In this document: positions 1-8,229 of the stretch, piece by piece
Layout of the letters: every line of letters begins with the position of its first letter
Numbering within the stretch: position 1 is the stretch's first letter
From: Ewingella americana
GTDB taxonomy: Bacteria; Pseudomonadota; Gammaproteobacteria; Enterobacterales; Enterobacteriaceae
DNA: 64,000 bases
Direction of reading: 5' to 3'
Assembly: GCF_006438725.1 (NCBI RefSeq)
Contig: NZ_RCZD01000007.1
Coordinates: 1-64,000, forward strand
Notes under the pieces: model-generated
The model's database searches: none
The model's input: the letters and a program-made list of their open reading frames with translations, nothing else
What the model was told of the DNA's origin: nothing
Program-made: the position numbers and the translations under genes

Positions 1-214
1 GATGGCAGACATCTTTGATGGATAAATCACGCAACAACCCCATCATCAGGATGAGCCATACAGCCTGCTCAGCAGGCAGACGACGCCTGCGAATACTGGC
101 CTTCTGGCAGGCAGTCAGGGCCTGGTGGATCCAGAGAGGGTCAAGTGAACGTGAAAAGGCATCGATCTCAGAGGAGAAAGCATCAACAACAAAATCCATG
201 TCATCTTCAGACAT
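1..214 (-). CDS. IS4-family transposase, N-terminal fragment
   Basis: The frame is open from an ATG at 214 to the window edge, giving the first 71 residues. It reads MSEDDMDFVVDAFSSEIDAF and continues with LDPLWIHQAL and the run IRRRRLPAEQAVWLIL, the conserved N-terminal domain of IS4-type DDE transposases. The DDE catalytic domain lies outside the window, so whether the enzyme is intact cannot be judged. The start is preceded by a GGA in the 3' arm of a stem-loop, so ribosome access may be restricted when the hairpin forms in read-through transcripts. The only alternative is a dead remnant of the same family. Confidence 0.85.
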   Translation of the reverse strand, partial: MSEDDMDFVVDAFSSEIDAFSRSLDPLWIHQALTACQKASIRRRRLPAEQAVWLILMMGLLRDLSIKDVCH

Positions 215-246
215 AAAAAATCCGGGAACAGAAGGCTGTTCCCGGA
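215..246 (-). terminator. terminator-like hairpin just before the transposase start
   Basis: On the minus strand a perfect 10-bp stem (246-237 with 230-221, TCCGGGAACA type) with a 6-base loop is followed by TTTTTT and then directly by the transposase ATG. It has the shape of an intrinsic terminator. It would stop transcription entering the IS from the nlpE side, and its 3' arm holds the only Shine-Dalgarno-like GGA. Protection of IS elements from outside transcription by such hairpins is known for IS10 and IS50; its use here is inferred. Confidence 0.6.
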
Positions 247-350
247 TTGTCTCTTACTGGCAGGATCGTTCAAGTACTCTTAAACGATCGGCATTACACT
301 TTTAAGCGGGCGTTTTTTATGGCTGCGGGTCCTGAAGCGGTATCGCCCCC

Positions 351-1028
351 TTATGGACAAGCTTTGGCTGGGTCAAACTTCACATTGCTGTCGGCCACCA
401 GGGACTTTTGGGTCTGCCCCTGTTCGGCTGATGAATTAACCGTAAAGTGGCCATCCATAGAGACAAACACCAGCTCCTGCGGTTTTTTACGCGCGGCGAG
501 ATAGCCTGTTTTCAGCGTTTTATTGTCCGAAAGGGGGAACACTTTCCCGGTAGCACAATCCGTGAAAGAGGCCACATCAGCGCTGTATTGCAGCATGCCG
601 GAGAGTGTCATTGGCGTTTTAGGCATATTCTGCGCCGTTGGTTTCAGCACATAATTAAATTGCGAAACAATCGGCGAGCCAGTGGAATCGAGCATCGCTA
701 AATTATCACCTTCAGGATGGAAATAACGTTTCTCGCCTTTGCTGTCAGTGAGTACTAATTTATCCGCCGTACGGGCCCAGCTACCATAACTGGCAAACAT
801 CAGGTCGCCGTCTTTGGCTCCCAGATAACTTTCCTGCAGGACGTAAGTACCATCTTGTTGCAGGAACAGCGACATTTCTATTCCGCTACAATCCGCACAG
901 GGAACAACACCGCTAAAACTTTGCTGCATGGCCTGCAGCGGCGCCTCACGATTCATTGCAGACGTATGGCAACCAAACAGTGACAGCGCGCCAAGCGCCA
1001 GCACTGCGGTTATGATGATTTTTTTCAC
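351..1028 (-). CDS. nlpE: Copper/envelope-stress lipoprotein NlpE
   Basis: NlpE is an outer-membrane lipoprotein that senses surface adhesion and lipoprotein trafficking faults and activates the Cpx envelope-stress response. The 225-residue protein (E. coli about 236) has a signal peptide ending in LSLFGC, so Cys20 is the lipidated residue, followed by the family CADC motif at residues 44-47 and a further Cys pair near the C-terminus. The start chosen is GTG at 1028, because GAGAGGA sits just before it and it yields a normal lipoprotein signal; the open frame extends upstream to 1211 but that part has no homology and overlaps arfB. The gene is last before the IS and in E. coli its neighbour would be proS. 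Confidence 0.93.
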   Translation of the reverse strand: MKKIIITAVLALGALSLFGCHTSAMNREAPLQAMQQSFSGVVPCADCSGIEMSLFLQQDGTYVLQESYLGAKDGDLMFASYGSWARTADKLVLTDSKGEKRYFHPEGDNLAMLDSTGSPIVSQFNYVLKPTAQNMPKTPMTLSGMLQYSADVASFTDCATGKVFPLSDNKTLKTGYLAARKKPQELVFVSMDGHFTVNSSAEQGQTQKSLVADSNVKFDPAKACP

Positions 1029-1101
1029 AGTCCTCTCCCTCTGCATTTTGTCTCTTTGTGGCAAAAGACTGTTCCCGCTGCCACAGTTCAGCGTATTAAG
1101 A

Positions 1102-1512
1102 CTAGCGAATCTTACCGCGCAATGCCTTTGTCGCACCCTTACGCACTTTCCCTTCCACGCGCCGAATTTTCGACCCTTTGGTCGGTTTCGTTGCACGACG
1201 CGGCTTTTCAACCACCATAGCCTGAGATATCAAGTTGCTTAAACGCATGAGAGCCGCTTCGCGATTTTGTTCCTGACTGCGGTACTCCTGCGCCTTAATC
1301 ACCACCAGCCCGTCTGCCGTTATTGAATGGTGATTAAACGCCAGCAAACGTTCTTTATAATAATCAGGCAGGCTTGAGGCTTTGATATCAAACCGTAAAT
1401 GGATCGCCGTCGAGGTTTTATTGACGTTCTGACCACCTGCCCCCTGGGCGCGGATAGCCGTTAATTCGATTTCATTGTCAGGAAGTTCGAGTTTACCGGA
1501 AAGGATTAACAC
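1102..1512 (-). CDS. arfB: Alternative ribosome-rescue peptidyl-tRNA hydrolase ArfB
   Basis: ArfB (YaeJ) enters ribosomes stalled without a stop codon and releases the nascent chain. The 136-residue protein carries the release-factor signature [19 protein letters not shown] with the catalytic GGQ at residues 26-28. A basic C-terminal tail rich in Lys and Arg, ending KALRGKIR, matches the part that occupies the mRNA channel in known structures. The start is taken as GTG at 1512, which matches the E. coli N-terminus and lies two bases after the yaeQ stop, implying translational coupling; a longer frame to 1551 would overlap yaeQ. The order yaeQ-arfB-nlpE is that of E. coli. Confidence 0.93.
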   Translation of the reverse strand: MLILSGKLELPDNEIELTAIRAQGAGGQNVNKTSTAIHLRFDIKASSLPDYYKERLLAFNHHSITADGLVVIKAQEYRSQEQNREAALMRLSNLISQAMVVEKPRRATKPTKGSKIRRVEGKVRKGATKALRGKIR

Positions 1513-1514
1513 AC

Positions 1515-2078
1515 TTAATGTCCCACTTCTTTCCCATCTGACTCTTTCCATTCAGAAAATTGAATTTCCAAATTATTCTGAGCATCAGAAAGCCAAATAG
1601 TTCCATCCTGCAGTGTGGCCTGCAAGGTCATGCTGCGATTAGCGAAAGCTGTAAGCTGGGCCAGTAACTCGTCATCGATGAAACGCACCGTCAGATTACC
1701 GAATCCGTTGGCTTTACTTTGTACTGATGGCCACCAGACTTTGGCCGCACGCTCGCTGTAGACATACAGCACCACATGGCGAGATTGGTTACAGGCTTTC
1801 TTCAGGCGTTTTTCATCTGGTAAACCCAGCTCGACCCATAGCTCGATACCGTTGTGATCGTTCTTGCGCCAGATTTCTGGTTCGTCTTCTGCACTCAGCC
1901 CACGGGTAAAACTCAGGCGTTCATCAGCATGGCAAATCCAGGCCAGCAGACGCAACATCATGCGCTGTTCGGTTTCGGAGGGATGCTGAGCCAGTGTCAG
2001 GTTGGCATCGTAGAAAAAATTGCGGTCCATATCTGCAATATTGATTGCCGCTTTGTAGATCGTCGCTTTTAACGCCAT
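1515..2078 (-). CDS. yaeQ: YaeQ family protein
   Basis: This 187-residue protein belongs to the YaeQ family (E. coli 181 residues), whose fold resembles PD-(D/E)XK nucleases but whose cellular role is not settled. It begins [19 protein letters not shown] and keeps family segments such as [13 protein letters not shown] and [12 protein letters not shown]. The start at 2078 is preceded by AAGAGG at good spacing; the open frame reaches 2456 but the extra part overlaps the divergent yaeP gene. It is first in a minus-strand unit with arfB and nlpE, and the region 2079-2306 between it and yaeP must hold both promoters. Confidence 0.92.
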   Translation of the reverse strand: MALKATIYKAAINIADMDRNFFYDANLTLAQHPSETEQRMMLRLLAWICHADERLSFTRGLSAEDEPEIWRKNDHNGIELWVELGLPDEKRLKKACNQSRHVVLYVYSERAAKVWWPSVQSKANGFGNLTVRFIDDELLAQLTAFANRSMTLQATLQDGTIWLSDAQNNLEIQFSEWKESDGKEVGH

Positions 2079-2306
2079 TGGAGACCTCTTGATAATAGAC
2101 ACATAGTGTACTTGAAAGCAGGGCCAGGCAGCCAGTTTAACGCCGCCCAACAGTGGATTAACTGACTCTCCACTAACGAGAAAGCTGCATTTGCTCGCTA
2201 ATAACTGGACCTTGCCTGTGCTATAGTCGTTAAATACTGAGAGTTTATCTTTCTGGGCTTTCAATACGACCATTACCCCAGCGGGATATGCTTTTAAGGA
2301 GGACCT

Positions 2307-2507
2307 ATGCAACAGTACTGTGATTCTGTACGCCGTAAATATGCGGAGATTGCCAGCGGTGATCTCGGCTATGTGCCCGATGCGCTGGGCTGTGTGTTGA
2401 AAGCATTGGACGATGTGGCGGCGAATGCCGAACTTCCGTCGTCTATCCGGGAACAAGCGGCCTATGCCGCTGCTAACTTATTGGTGAGCGATTATGTCGA
2501 TGAATGA
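2307..2507 (+). CDS. yaeP: UPF0253 family protein YaeP
   Basis: This 66-residue protein has no established function. It shares long identical runs with E. coli YaeP, such as [19 protein letters not shown] and [12 protein letters not shown]. The start follows a very strong ribosome-binding site, AAGGAGG at about 2296-2302. The stop overlaps the start of rof by 14 bases in another frame, so the two proteins are probably translated from one message, as in E. coli. Confidence 0.93.
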   Translation: MQQYCDSVRRKYAEIASGDLGYVPDALGCVLKALDDVAANAELPSSIREQAAYAAANLLVSDYVDE

Positions 2508-2754
2508 TGAGTACCAACCCATCAATTGTGATGACTACGATAATCTTGAGCTCGCCTGCCAGAATGATGTGGTTTTGACACTGACGTTACGTAGCGGAGA
2601 AACTGTTGAAGGGAAAGCCTGCGAGCTGTTAATGCGTAAAAAGGTCGAATATTTGGTCATCAATATCAATGGCGAAAAACGCGACTTGCGCCTTGATCAT
2701 ATTGAAAGTTATATCCATCCTGAAATTGGTACTGTGGTTGTCAGCATCGAATAA
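2494..2754 (+). CDS. rof: Rho-binding antiterminator Rof
   Basis: Rof (YaeO) is a small cytoplasmic inhibitor of transcription terminator Rho that blocks its primary RNA-binding site. The 86-residue protein begins [20 protein letters not shown], nearly the E. coli sequence, and ends with [12 protein letters not shown]. The middle ([20 protein letters not shown]) is more divergent but retains the Sm-like pattern. The start overlaps the end of yaeP and a strong hairpin with T-run follows the stop. Confidence 0.94.
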   Translation: MSMNDEYQPINCDDYDNLELACQNDVVLTLTLRSGETVEGKACELLMRKKVEYLVININGEKRDLRLDHIESYIHPEIGTVVVSIE

Positions 2755-2780
2755 TGCTGCCCGACAAACAGTAGCCACTT

Positions 2781-2812
2781 AACGGGCAATCTTAGGATTG
2801 CCCGTTTGTATT
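2781..2812 (+). terminator. intrinsic terminator after rof
   Basis: The inverted repeat AACGGGCAATC-TTAG-GATTGCCCGTT (2781-2806) is followed by TGTATTT. It lies 26 bases after the rof stop and in the gap between convergent rof and the cytochrome c gene. The minus-strand side is less U-rich, so it acts mainly on yaeP-rof. Confidence 0.85.
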
Positions 2813-2839
2813 TCTAAAAGAGGTCGGCATCGGGACAGG

Positions 2840-3160
2840 TTATTTCAGCGGTGTCAGGCTGGCGTAATAAGCAGCCAAATCACTGATGTCTTCATCGGAC
2901 AGTGATGACGTAAATGCCTGCATCACCCCCGCCTGCCCTGCGCTACGTTCTCCTTTTTTGTAGGCATGCATCGCCAGCTCCAGATACGCTTCATTTTGCC
3001 CGGCAAGGTTCGGATAAATGGGGTTAACCGCCTTGCCATTTGCCCCATGACACGCCACACAACTGGCAGCTTTTGACTGGCCCTGAGTGATATTGCCTTC
3101 TGCCAGAACCGGCGCACAAACCATACTCAACAATAAAGCCACACTTGCTACAACACGCAT
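2840..3160 (-). CDS. Periplasmic class I cytochrome c
   Basis: This is a small secreted monoheme cytochrome c of the c553/c554 type. The 106-residue precursor has a signal peptide ending VLA at residue 20, a heme attachment site CVACH at residues 34-38, and a plausible axial Met80 in GVMQAF. It begins at ATG 3160, preceded by AGGAG; the longer frame to 3202 would run into the tilS stop. It probably carries electrons in the periplasm, but its partners are unknown; no oxidase or dehydrogenase gene is nearby. It lies just downstream of tilS on the same strand. E. coli K-12 lacks a gene here, so it is lineage-specific. Confidence 0.9.
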   Translation of the reverse strand: MRVVASVALLLSMVCAPVLAEGNITQGQSKAASCVACHGANGKAVNPIYPNLAGQNEAYLELAMHAYKKGERSAGQAGVMQAFTSSLSDEDISDLAAYYASLTPLK

Positions 3161-3201
3161 TGCCGCTCCTGAAACAGAATATCCCACCTTAACATCCACC
3201 A

Positions 3202-4557
3202 TTAACTCTCTTTTTTATCCGCCGAAGGTCGCCACATTACCTGCCATTGTGGTTCATTGGCCTGCGCCAACGCCTGACGGGTGATAAACAGCCCCGGCGC
3301 GGCCATCAATTGTTCATTATAATAAACCAGCGGCATGCGTTCACGCTGCCACGGTGGGACATTGAGTTCCTGCCACAATTTTTTACTTTGCCGGGCATGC
3401 TCGCGTCCCACTTTTTCAATCATACCGGGCGCCTGGAAACGCACGCTAACCTGCTCATCATCCCGCGGAAGACGGATACTTTCAGCACCTTGCGCCGCCC
3501 CCTCGCAGGCCTGTAACTGACCGAGGCCATCGGGAAGCCGCAGCGGCAAAGCAGTATCCCAGGGGAGAACAACCTGCTTTAGAGATGCCATCGGCGGCAG
3601 TACATACAGACGCTGGCGAAAACGTCGCACGCTCAGGTGATGAAGCTGAAATTGGGGTGCAGCATCATCACGGCTAAGAGCGACTTCATCCCAGATACGT
3701 TGCAACTGATCGCGTGAAGGCATCCGCGCCCCCTGCTCCGCCAGCCACCGGCGCAGCAGGGCCTGGCGCCGCAGTGCGGACAGCGAGGCCATGGCGGAAA
3801 TATCGAGACTTCTGTTGTGGTCAGTGAATGCCAGAAGAGATTCGCTCAGCAGTTCATCCAGTAGCGCCTCCTGCTCGGCGCACAGAGCTGCGCTGCGGGA
3901 AACAGCCTGCGGGAAATGCGGCCAGCGTTCATAGAGTGACGGTAACACTTTTAGCCGCAGGAAATTACGGTCAAAGCGCGGGTCCTGATTACTGTCATCT
4001 TCAATCCATTGCAGCCCTGCATCAGTGGCGAACTGTTCGAGTTGCTGGCGGGAAAGGTGCAGAAAAGGCCGTAACAGCATATAACCATTGCGTTCTGAGT
4101 GCGCCGCCATGGCAGAAAGTCCCGCCGGACCGCTTCCTCGTTTTAATGCCAGCAAAAAGGTTTCACACTGATCATTCAGATGCTGAGCAGTAAGCAGTGT
4201 TTCACCCGCCGTAAGATGGTCGGCAAATGCCTGATAGCGTGCCGCTCTGGCCGCCGCTTCAATCCCCTCCTTTTTGGCATCCACGCTGACATGCACAACC
4301 TCCAGCTGGACCTGTAGCTGTTGGCAAAATGTCTGCGCATGCGCCACCCAGTGATCAGCAAACTGGCTCAGGCCATGATGAACGTGGATAGCGCGCAGAG
4401 AAAGATCGGGACAGGCTTCTGCGCGTAGCTGTACGAGTGCCGCCAGCAGTACGGTGGAGTCCAGACCGCCGCTGAAGGCCACACAGAATTTTCGCTCATC
4501 ACCAATTTGCCCGGTGAGGTGAGTTAGCATGCTGCTGGCAGAAAGATCTCTTTTCAT
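3202..4557 (-). CDS. tilS: tRNA(Ile)-lysidine synthase TilS
   Basis: TilS attaches lysine to C34 of the CAU-anticodon isoleucine tRNA using ATP, so that the tRNA reads AUA instead of AUG. The 451-residue protein has the PP-loop ATPase motif [11 protein letters not shown] at about residues 28-38, the family segment [11 protein letters not shown], and the C-terminal TilS substrate-binding domains (for example [20 protein letters not shown]). It is slightly longer than the E. coli enzyme. The start at 4557 lies six bases after the upstream gene's stop and has only a weak ribosome-binding site, suggesting coupling. The gene is essential in bacteria that use this route. Confidence 0.95.
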   Translation of the reverse strand: MKRDLSASSMLTHLTGQIGDERKFCVAFSGGLDSTVLLAALVQLRAEACPDLSLRAIHVHHGLSQFADHWVAHAQTFCQQLQVQLEVVHVSVDAKKEGIEAAARAARYQAFADHLTAGETLLTAQHLNDQCETFLLALKRGSGPAGLSAMAAHSERNGYMLLRPFLHLSRQQLEQFATDAGLQWIEDDSNQDPRFDRNFLRLKVLPSLYERWPHFPQAVSRSAALCAEQEALLDELLSESLLAFTDHNRSLDISAMASLSALRRQALLRRWLAEQGARMPSRDQLQRIWDEVALSRDDAAPQFQLHHLSVRRFRQRLYVLPPMASLKQVVLPWDTALPLRLPDGLGQLQACEGAAQGAESIRLPRDDEQVSVRFQAPGMIEKVGREHARQSKKLWQELNVPPWQRERMPLVYYNEQLMAAPGLFITRQALAQANEPQWQVMWRPSADKKES

Positions 4558-4563
4558 GATGAC

Positions 4564-4956
4564 TCAGCTGATTTCGTAAAGTTCTAATGGCAAGCCATCG
4601 GGGTCGCTGAAGAAGGTAAAACGCCTAGAGGTATATGGGTCAATCCGCACGGGTTCACATGACACACCCGCGCTGAGCAGCAAGGCAATCGCGACTTCAA
4701 TGTCGTCAACGCTGAAGGCCAGATGACGCAAGCCGCAGGCTTCCGGGCAACTGACGCGTTCGGGAGGATGCGGGAAACTGAACAGCTCAAGGGTGTATTG
4801 TCCGTTCAGGGCCAGATCAGCTTTCCACGAATCACGCTCTTCACGGTAAAACTCATCCCGTAAGGTAAACCCCAGCACGTCACAGTAGAAAGCTTTGCTG
4901 CGGCCATAGTCCGATGCAATGATCGCAATATGGTGAATCTGACGTAAATTAAGCAT
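4564..4956 (-). CDS. gloA2: VOC/glyoxalase-fold protein GloA2 (YaeR)
   Basis: This 130-residue protein has one vicinal-oxygen-chelate domain. It starts MLNLRQIHHIAIIASDYGRS, with a metal-ligand His at residue 8 or 9, has a central GLRHLAFSVDDIE and ends in DPDGLPLELYEIS with the second Glu ligand. It is the E. coli YaeR orthologue by sequence and by its place between ldcC and tilS. Its substrate is not established; calling it a glyoxalase I is a family inference. It appears cotranscribed with tilS. Confidence 0.88.
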   Translation of the reverse strand: MLNLRQIHHIAIIASDYGRSKAFYCDVLGFTLRDEFYREERDSWKADLALNGQYTLELFSFPHPPERVSCPEACGLRHLAFSVDDIEVAIALLLSAGVSCEPVRIDPYTSRRFTFFSDPDGLPLELYEIS

Positions 4957-5040
4957 GACAATATCCTGTTATTCCTTCGCAATAACGGTACTCAGACTGC
5001 GCGATAAGATCAACGACATCCTCCTGAGAAGGCAGGGAAG

Positions 5041-7185
5041 TTATGCGGCGGGTAGTTTGAGCACTTTCACCAAATACCGGCCATCTTCCGTCAGTTTGGC
5101 ACCGTGAATGTCGGTTTCAAAGCCTGGATAATGCTCCCCAATCGAACAAAGCATTATCAGGAAATCCAGTACGGCGCGGCTTTCCTGCGTGATCATCTCG
5201 CCAGGCATTACCACCGGCACACCCGGCGGATAAGGCAGGATCATATTCGCAGCCACTTTGCCGACCAGATCGTCAATTTCGCACTCTTCGATGTGCCCGC
5301 GCACCTGGTGCTGGAACATCTCGTAAGGCGTCATGATCATTTCCGGCAGCACATCAAATGCCCTGATCATCAGGCTTGGCAGATCATGTTTATGGATCAG
5401 CTTATGAATGCCCTGGGCCAGATCCTGAATGCGCATGTGCCGGTAAAAGTCCGGGTCCTCGGCGTAAAGATCCGGCAGCATATTCTTAACGCGCAAATTC
5501 AGGTCATAGGCACGTTTAAAGTCAGTCAGACCGCGCATTAAACTCATGGATTTGGTTTTGTCGATACCGATGCTGAACAGGAACAGCAGATTGTAAGGCC
5601 CGGTTTTCTCCACCACCACGCCACGTTCATCAAGGTATTTCGCCACCAGCGCCGCCGGGATCCCTTCTGGCGAGAGCCGTCCCTGTTCGTCCATTCCCGG
5701 CGTAAGAATAGTGACTTTGATCGGATCCAAATACATATGATCGGTATCGGCATTAGCAAAACCATGCCAGTTTTGATCCGGGTTAAGCGGCCAACATTCG
5801 GCTTCGTCGATCTCTTCAGGCTGCCAGATGTCGTAGAACCAGCCTTCCGTTTCTTCCCGTAATCGCTGGATCTCTTTACGAAAATGCAGCGCGCGTTCAA
5901 CCGAGCGGTTGATTAACCGACGGCCAGGATTCCCGCGCAGCATGGCCGCTGCAGTCTCTGCCGAGGCCACAATGGCGTAGTTGGGCGATGTGGTGGTATG
6001 CATCATGTAGGCTTCATTAAAGGTACTTTCATCGTAGTCCCCTTTAATGTGGATCATCGAGGCTTGTGAAAACGCCGCCAGCAATTTGTGGGTAGACTGC
6101 GTTTCATAAATCACTTTTCCGGCCACCCGTTCACCACTCATGCCGCTTTTACCTGCATAGATGGGGTGGAAATTGGTATACGGCACCCAGGCAGAATCAA
6201 AGTGAATGGATGGCACATCCAGGGTTTTCTTGATGAAATCCGTGTTGTAGAGCAAGCCGTCGTAAGTCGAATTGGTGATCACCGCATGCACCGGCCAGGT
6301 GGCATTTTGCGTTTGGGCAACTTTCTCCGCAATGCTCTCGCGGGTAAATTCACGCTGTGGAATGCCGCCTAAAATGCCATAAGCATTGCGATTCGGGCGC
6401 AGGTAAATCGGCACCACGTTGGTCATCATCATAAGATGCGCCAGCGATTTGTGGCAGTTGCGATCAATCAGTACGGTACTGCCGGCAGGGGCTGCATACA
6501 TACCCACAATTTTGTTGGCTGTGGAAGTGCCGTTAGTCACGATATAGCTCTGCTCGGCGCCAAATGTGCGGGCGATATACTCTTCCGCTTCAAGATGCGG
6601 GCCCGTGTGGTCAAGTAGCGAGCCAAGTTCAGTAACCGAAATAGACACATCCGCTTTCAGCGTTTTCGCGCCGAAGAAATCATGAAAAAGCGTACCAACC
6701 GGACTTTTTAAGAAAGCTGTTCCCGCCATATGACCTGGCGTACAGAAGGTATATTTGCCCTCTTCAACATAGCGGAACAGCGCTTTGGTCAGCGGTGGCG
6801 TGATGGTGTCGATATACTCATCGGTATATTGCCGGATGCGTTTGGCAATATCCTCGGCCGCATTCAGGGCATATTCGAAGAAATAGAGCACCATACGCAT
6901 GTCATTCACGCTGACATCGAGTGACGAATGGGTGTTGATGAAACCGTACAGCGGCAGGTATTCATTCAGCTCGTTAATTTCAGTACACAGCTCGGTGCTG
7001 TGCTGATCCCAGTCGAAAATGGCACCACAGATACGGGCGTTATTCTCGATAAGCTTGAGCAGGTCGGCATTGTCCCGTGGATAGACGATTTGAAAGCCAA
7101 GGTTAGTCAGCGCCAGATCCAGTTCGCGGATTGGCTCATCTTTATAGTAGGCCCCTTCCGGGCGCATGATGGCGAGAATGTTCAT
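5041..7185 (-). CDS. ldcC: Constitutive lysine decarboxylase LdcC
   Basis: The enzyme decarboxylates L-lysine to cadaverine with pyridoxal phosphate in the cytoplasm. The 714-residue protein has the N-terminal wing domain (response-regulator-like, residues 1 to about 130), a fold type I aminotransferase-like core with the PLP lysine in ETQSTHKLLAAFSQAS near residue 367, and the C-terminal domain ending KVLKLPAA. LdcC and the acid-inducible CadA are close paralogues; the position between accA and gloA2 and the absence of cadB or cadC point to LdcC. The accA terminator lies upstream, so it has its own promoter in the short gap before 7185 or depends on read-through. Confidence 0.93.
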   Translation of the reverse strand: MNILAIMRPEGAYYKDEPIRELDLALTNLGFQIVYPRDNADLLKLIENNARICGAIFDWDQHSTELCTEINELNEYLPLYGFINTHSSLDVSVNDMRMVLYFFEYALNAAEDIAKRIRQYTDEYIDTITPPLTKALFRYVEEGKYTFCTPGHMAGTAFLKSPVGTLFHDFFGAKTLKADVSISVTELGSLLDHTGPHLEAEEYIARTFGAEQSYIVTNGTSTANKIVGMYAAPAGSTVLIDRNCHKSLAHLMMMTNVVPIYLRPNRNAYGILGGIPQREFTRESIAEKVAQTQNATWPVHAVITNSTYDGLLYNTDFIKKTLDVPSIHFDSAWVPYTNFHPIYAGKSGMSGERVAGKVIYETQSTHKLLAAFSQASMIHIKGDYDESTFNEAYMMHTTTSPNYAIVASAETAAAMLRGNPGRRLINRSVERALHFRKEIQRLREETEGWFYDIWQPEEIDEAECWPLNPDQNWHGFANADTDHMYLDPIKVTILTPGMDEQGRLSPEGIPAALVAKYLDERGVVVEKTGPYNLLFLFSIGIDKTKSMSLMRGLTDFKRAYDLNLRVKNMLPDLYAEDPDFYRHMRIQDLAQGIHKLIHKHDLPSLMIRAFDVLPEMIMTPYEMFQHQVRGHIEECEIDDLVGKVAANMILPYPPGVPVVMPGEMITQESRAVLDFLIMLCSIGEHYPGFETDIHGAKLTEDGRYLVKVLKLPAA

Positions 7186-7202
7186 CTGACAAATCCTTTT
7201 AA

Positions 7203-7230
7203 TAAAAAAGGCCGTGCAAGCACGGCCTTT
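7203..7230 (-). terminator. intrinsic terminator after accA
   Basis: Read on the minus strand, AAAGGCCGTG-CTTG-CACGGCCTTT is followed by TTTATTAAAA. It lies 28 bases past the accA stop and before ldcC, so it separates dnaE-accA from ldcC. Confidence 0.85.
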
Positions 7231-7257
7231 CGGAGTCTCTGGAAGCCTGGATGAAAC

Positions 7258-8217
7258 TTAGCAATAGCCGTAAGTCATCAGACGCTGATAACGACGGTTG
7301 CGCAGTTCTTCATTGTTCAGAAGATCCAGATCGCTGAGATCGGCTTCCAGCTGTGCACGCAATGAAGCGGCCATCGCTGGAACGTCACGATGCGCGCCAC
7401 CCAGTGGTTCAGGGATCACCGAATCAATCAGCTTCAGCTCTTTCAGACGCGGAGCAACGATACCCATCGCTTCGGCAGCCAGTGGGGCTTTATCCGCACT
7501 TTTCCACAAAATCGATGCACAGCCTTCCGGTGAAATCACCGAATAGGTGCTGTACTGCAGCATATTAACCTTGTCGCCAACACCGATTGCCAACGCACCA
7601 CCGGACCCACCCTCACCGATAACGGTACAGATAACCGGTACGTTCAGGCGGGACATTTCACGCAGGTTGCGCGCAATGGCCTCAGACTGACCGCGTTCTT
7701 CCGCACCAACACCCGGATAAGCACCCGGTGTGTCGATAAAGGTGAGGATCGGCAGTTTGAAGCGCTCAGCCATTTCCATCAGACGCAGCGCTTTACGATA
7801 GCCTTCAGGCGCTGGCATACCGAAGTTGCGGCGGATTTTTTCTTTGGTTTCACGGCCTTTCTGATGACCAATGATCATCACGGCACGTTCACCTAACCGC
7901 GCGATACCACCAACAATGGCTTTATCATCCGCGTATGCACGATCACCAGCCAGTTCATCAAAATCGGTGAAGATATGTTTGATGTAATCCAGGGTGTAAG
8001 GGCGACGCGGATGGCGTGCCAGTTGGGCAATCTGCCAGGCACCCAGATCAGAGAAAATCTTACGGGTCAGTTCTACGCTTTTCTCACGCAGGCGTTCAAC
8101 TTCTTCGTCAAGATTAATATCCAATTTTTCGTCTTGACGGCTGACTGCAGTCAGCGAGTCAATTTTCGCTTCCAGCTCCGCAATCGGCTGTTCAAAATCA
8201 AGAAAATTCAGACTCAT
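7258..8217 (-). CDS. accA: Acetyl-CoA carboxylase carboxyltransferase subunit alpha
   Basis: AccA pairs with AccD (encoded elsewhere) to transfer the carboxyl group from biotin on AccB to acetyl-CoA, giving malonyl-CoA for fatty acid synthesis. The 319-residue length equals E. coli AccA. The N-terminus [20 protein letters not shown] and the crotonase-fold core with [20 protein letters not shown] and the preceding [20 protein letters not shown] are intact. It begins 12 bases after the dnaE stop, so it is cotranscribed with dnaE, and ends at a clear terminator. Confidence 0.97.
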   Translation of the reverse strand: MSLNFLDFEQPIAELEAKIDSLTAVSRQDEKLDINLDEEVERLREKSVELTRKIFSDLGAWQIAQLARHPRRPYTLDYIKHIFTDFDELAGDRAYADDKAIVGGIARLGERAVMIIGHQKGRETKEKIRRNFGMPAPEGYRKALRLMEMAERFKLPILTFIDTPGAYPGVGAEERGQSEAIARNLREMSRLNVPVICTVIGEGGSGGALAIGVGDKVNMLQYSTYSVISPEGCASILWKSADKAPLAAEAMGIVAPRLKELKLIDSVIPEPLGGAHRDVPAMAASLRAQLEADLSDLDLLNNEELRNRRYQRLMTYGYC

Positions 8218-8229
8218 AGCATTCCTATT

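Larger units (their letters stand above)
1..296 (-). mobile_element. IS4-family insertion sequence, one end (partial)
   Basis: The element runs off the left edge of the window. Its outer end is marked on the minus strand by an 18-base terminal sequence at 296-279 (TAATGCCGATCGTTTAAG), which from memory differs at about two positions from the terminal repeat of E. coli IS4. Inside it lies an imperfect subterminal inverted repeat (264-274 against 279-289, ten of eleven pairs), then a strong hairpin, then a transposase start codon at 214. Target duplication cannot be checked because the other end is outside the window. The family call rests on both the terminal sequence and the transposase N-terminus. 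Confidence 0.85.

Noticed and set aside
2079-2456. N-terminal extension of yaeQ by 126 residues
   Set aside because: The extension overlaps divergent yaeP, is unlike YaeQ relatives, and the internal ATG at 2078 has a good ribosome site.
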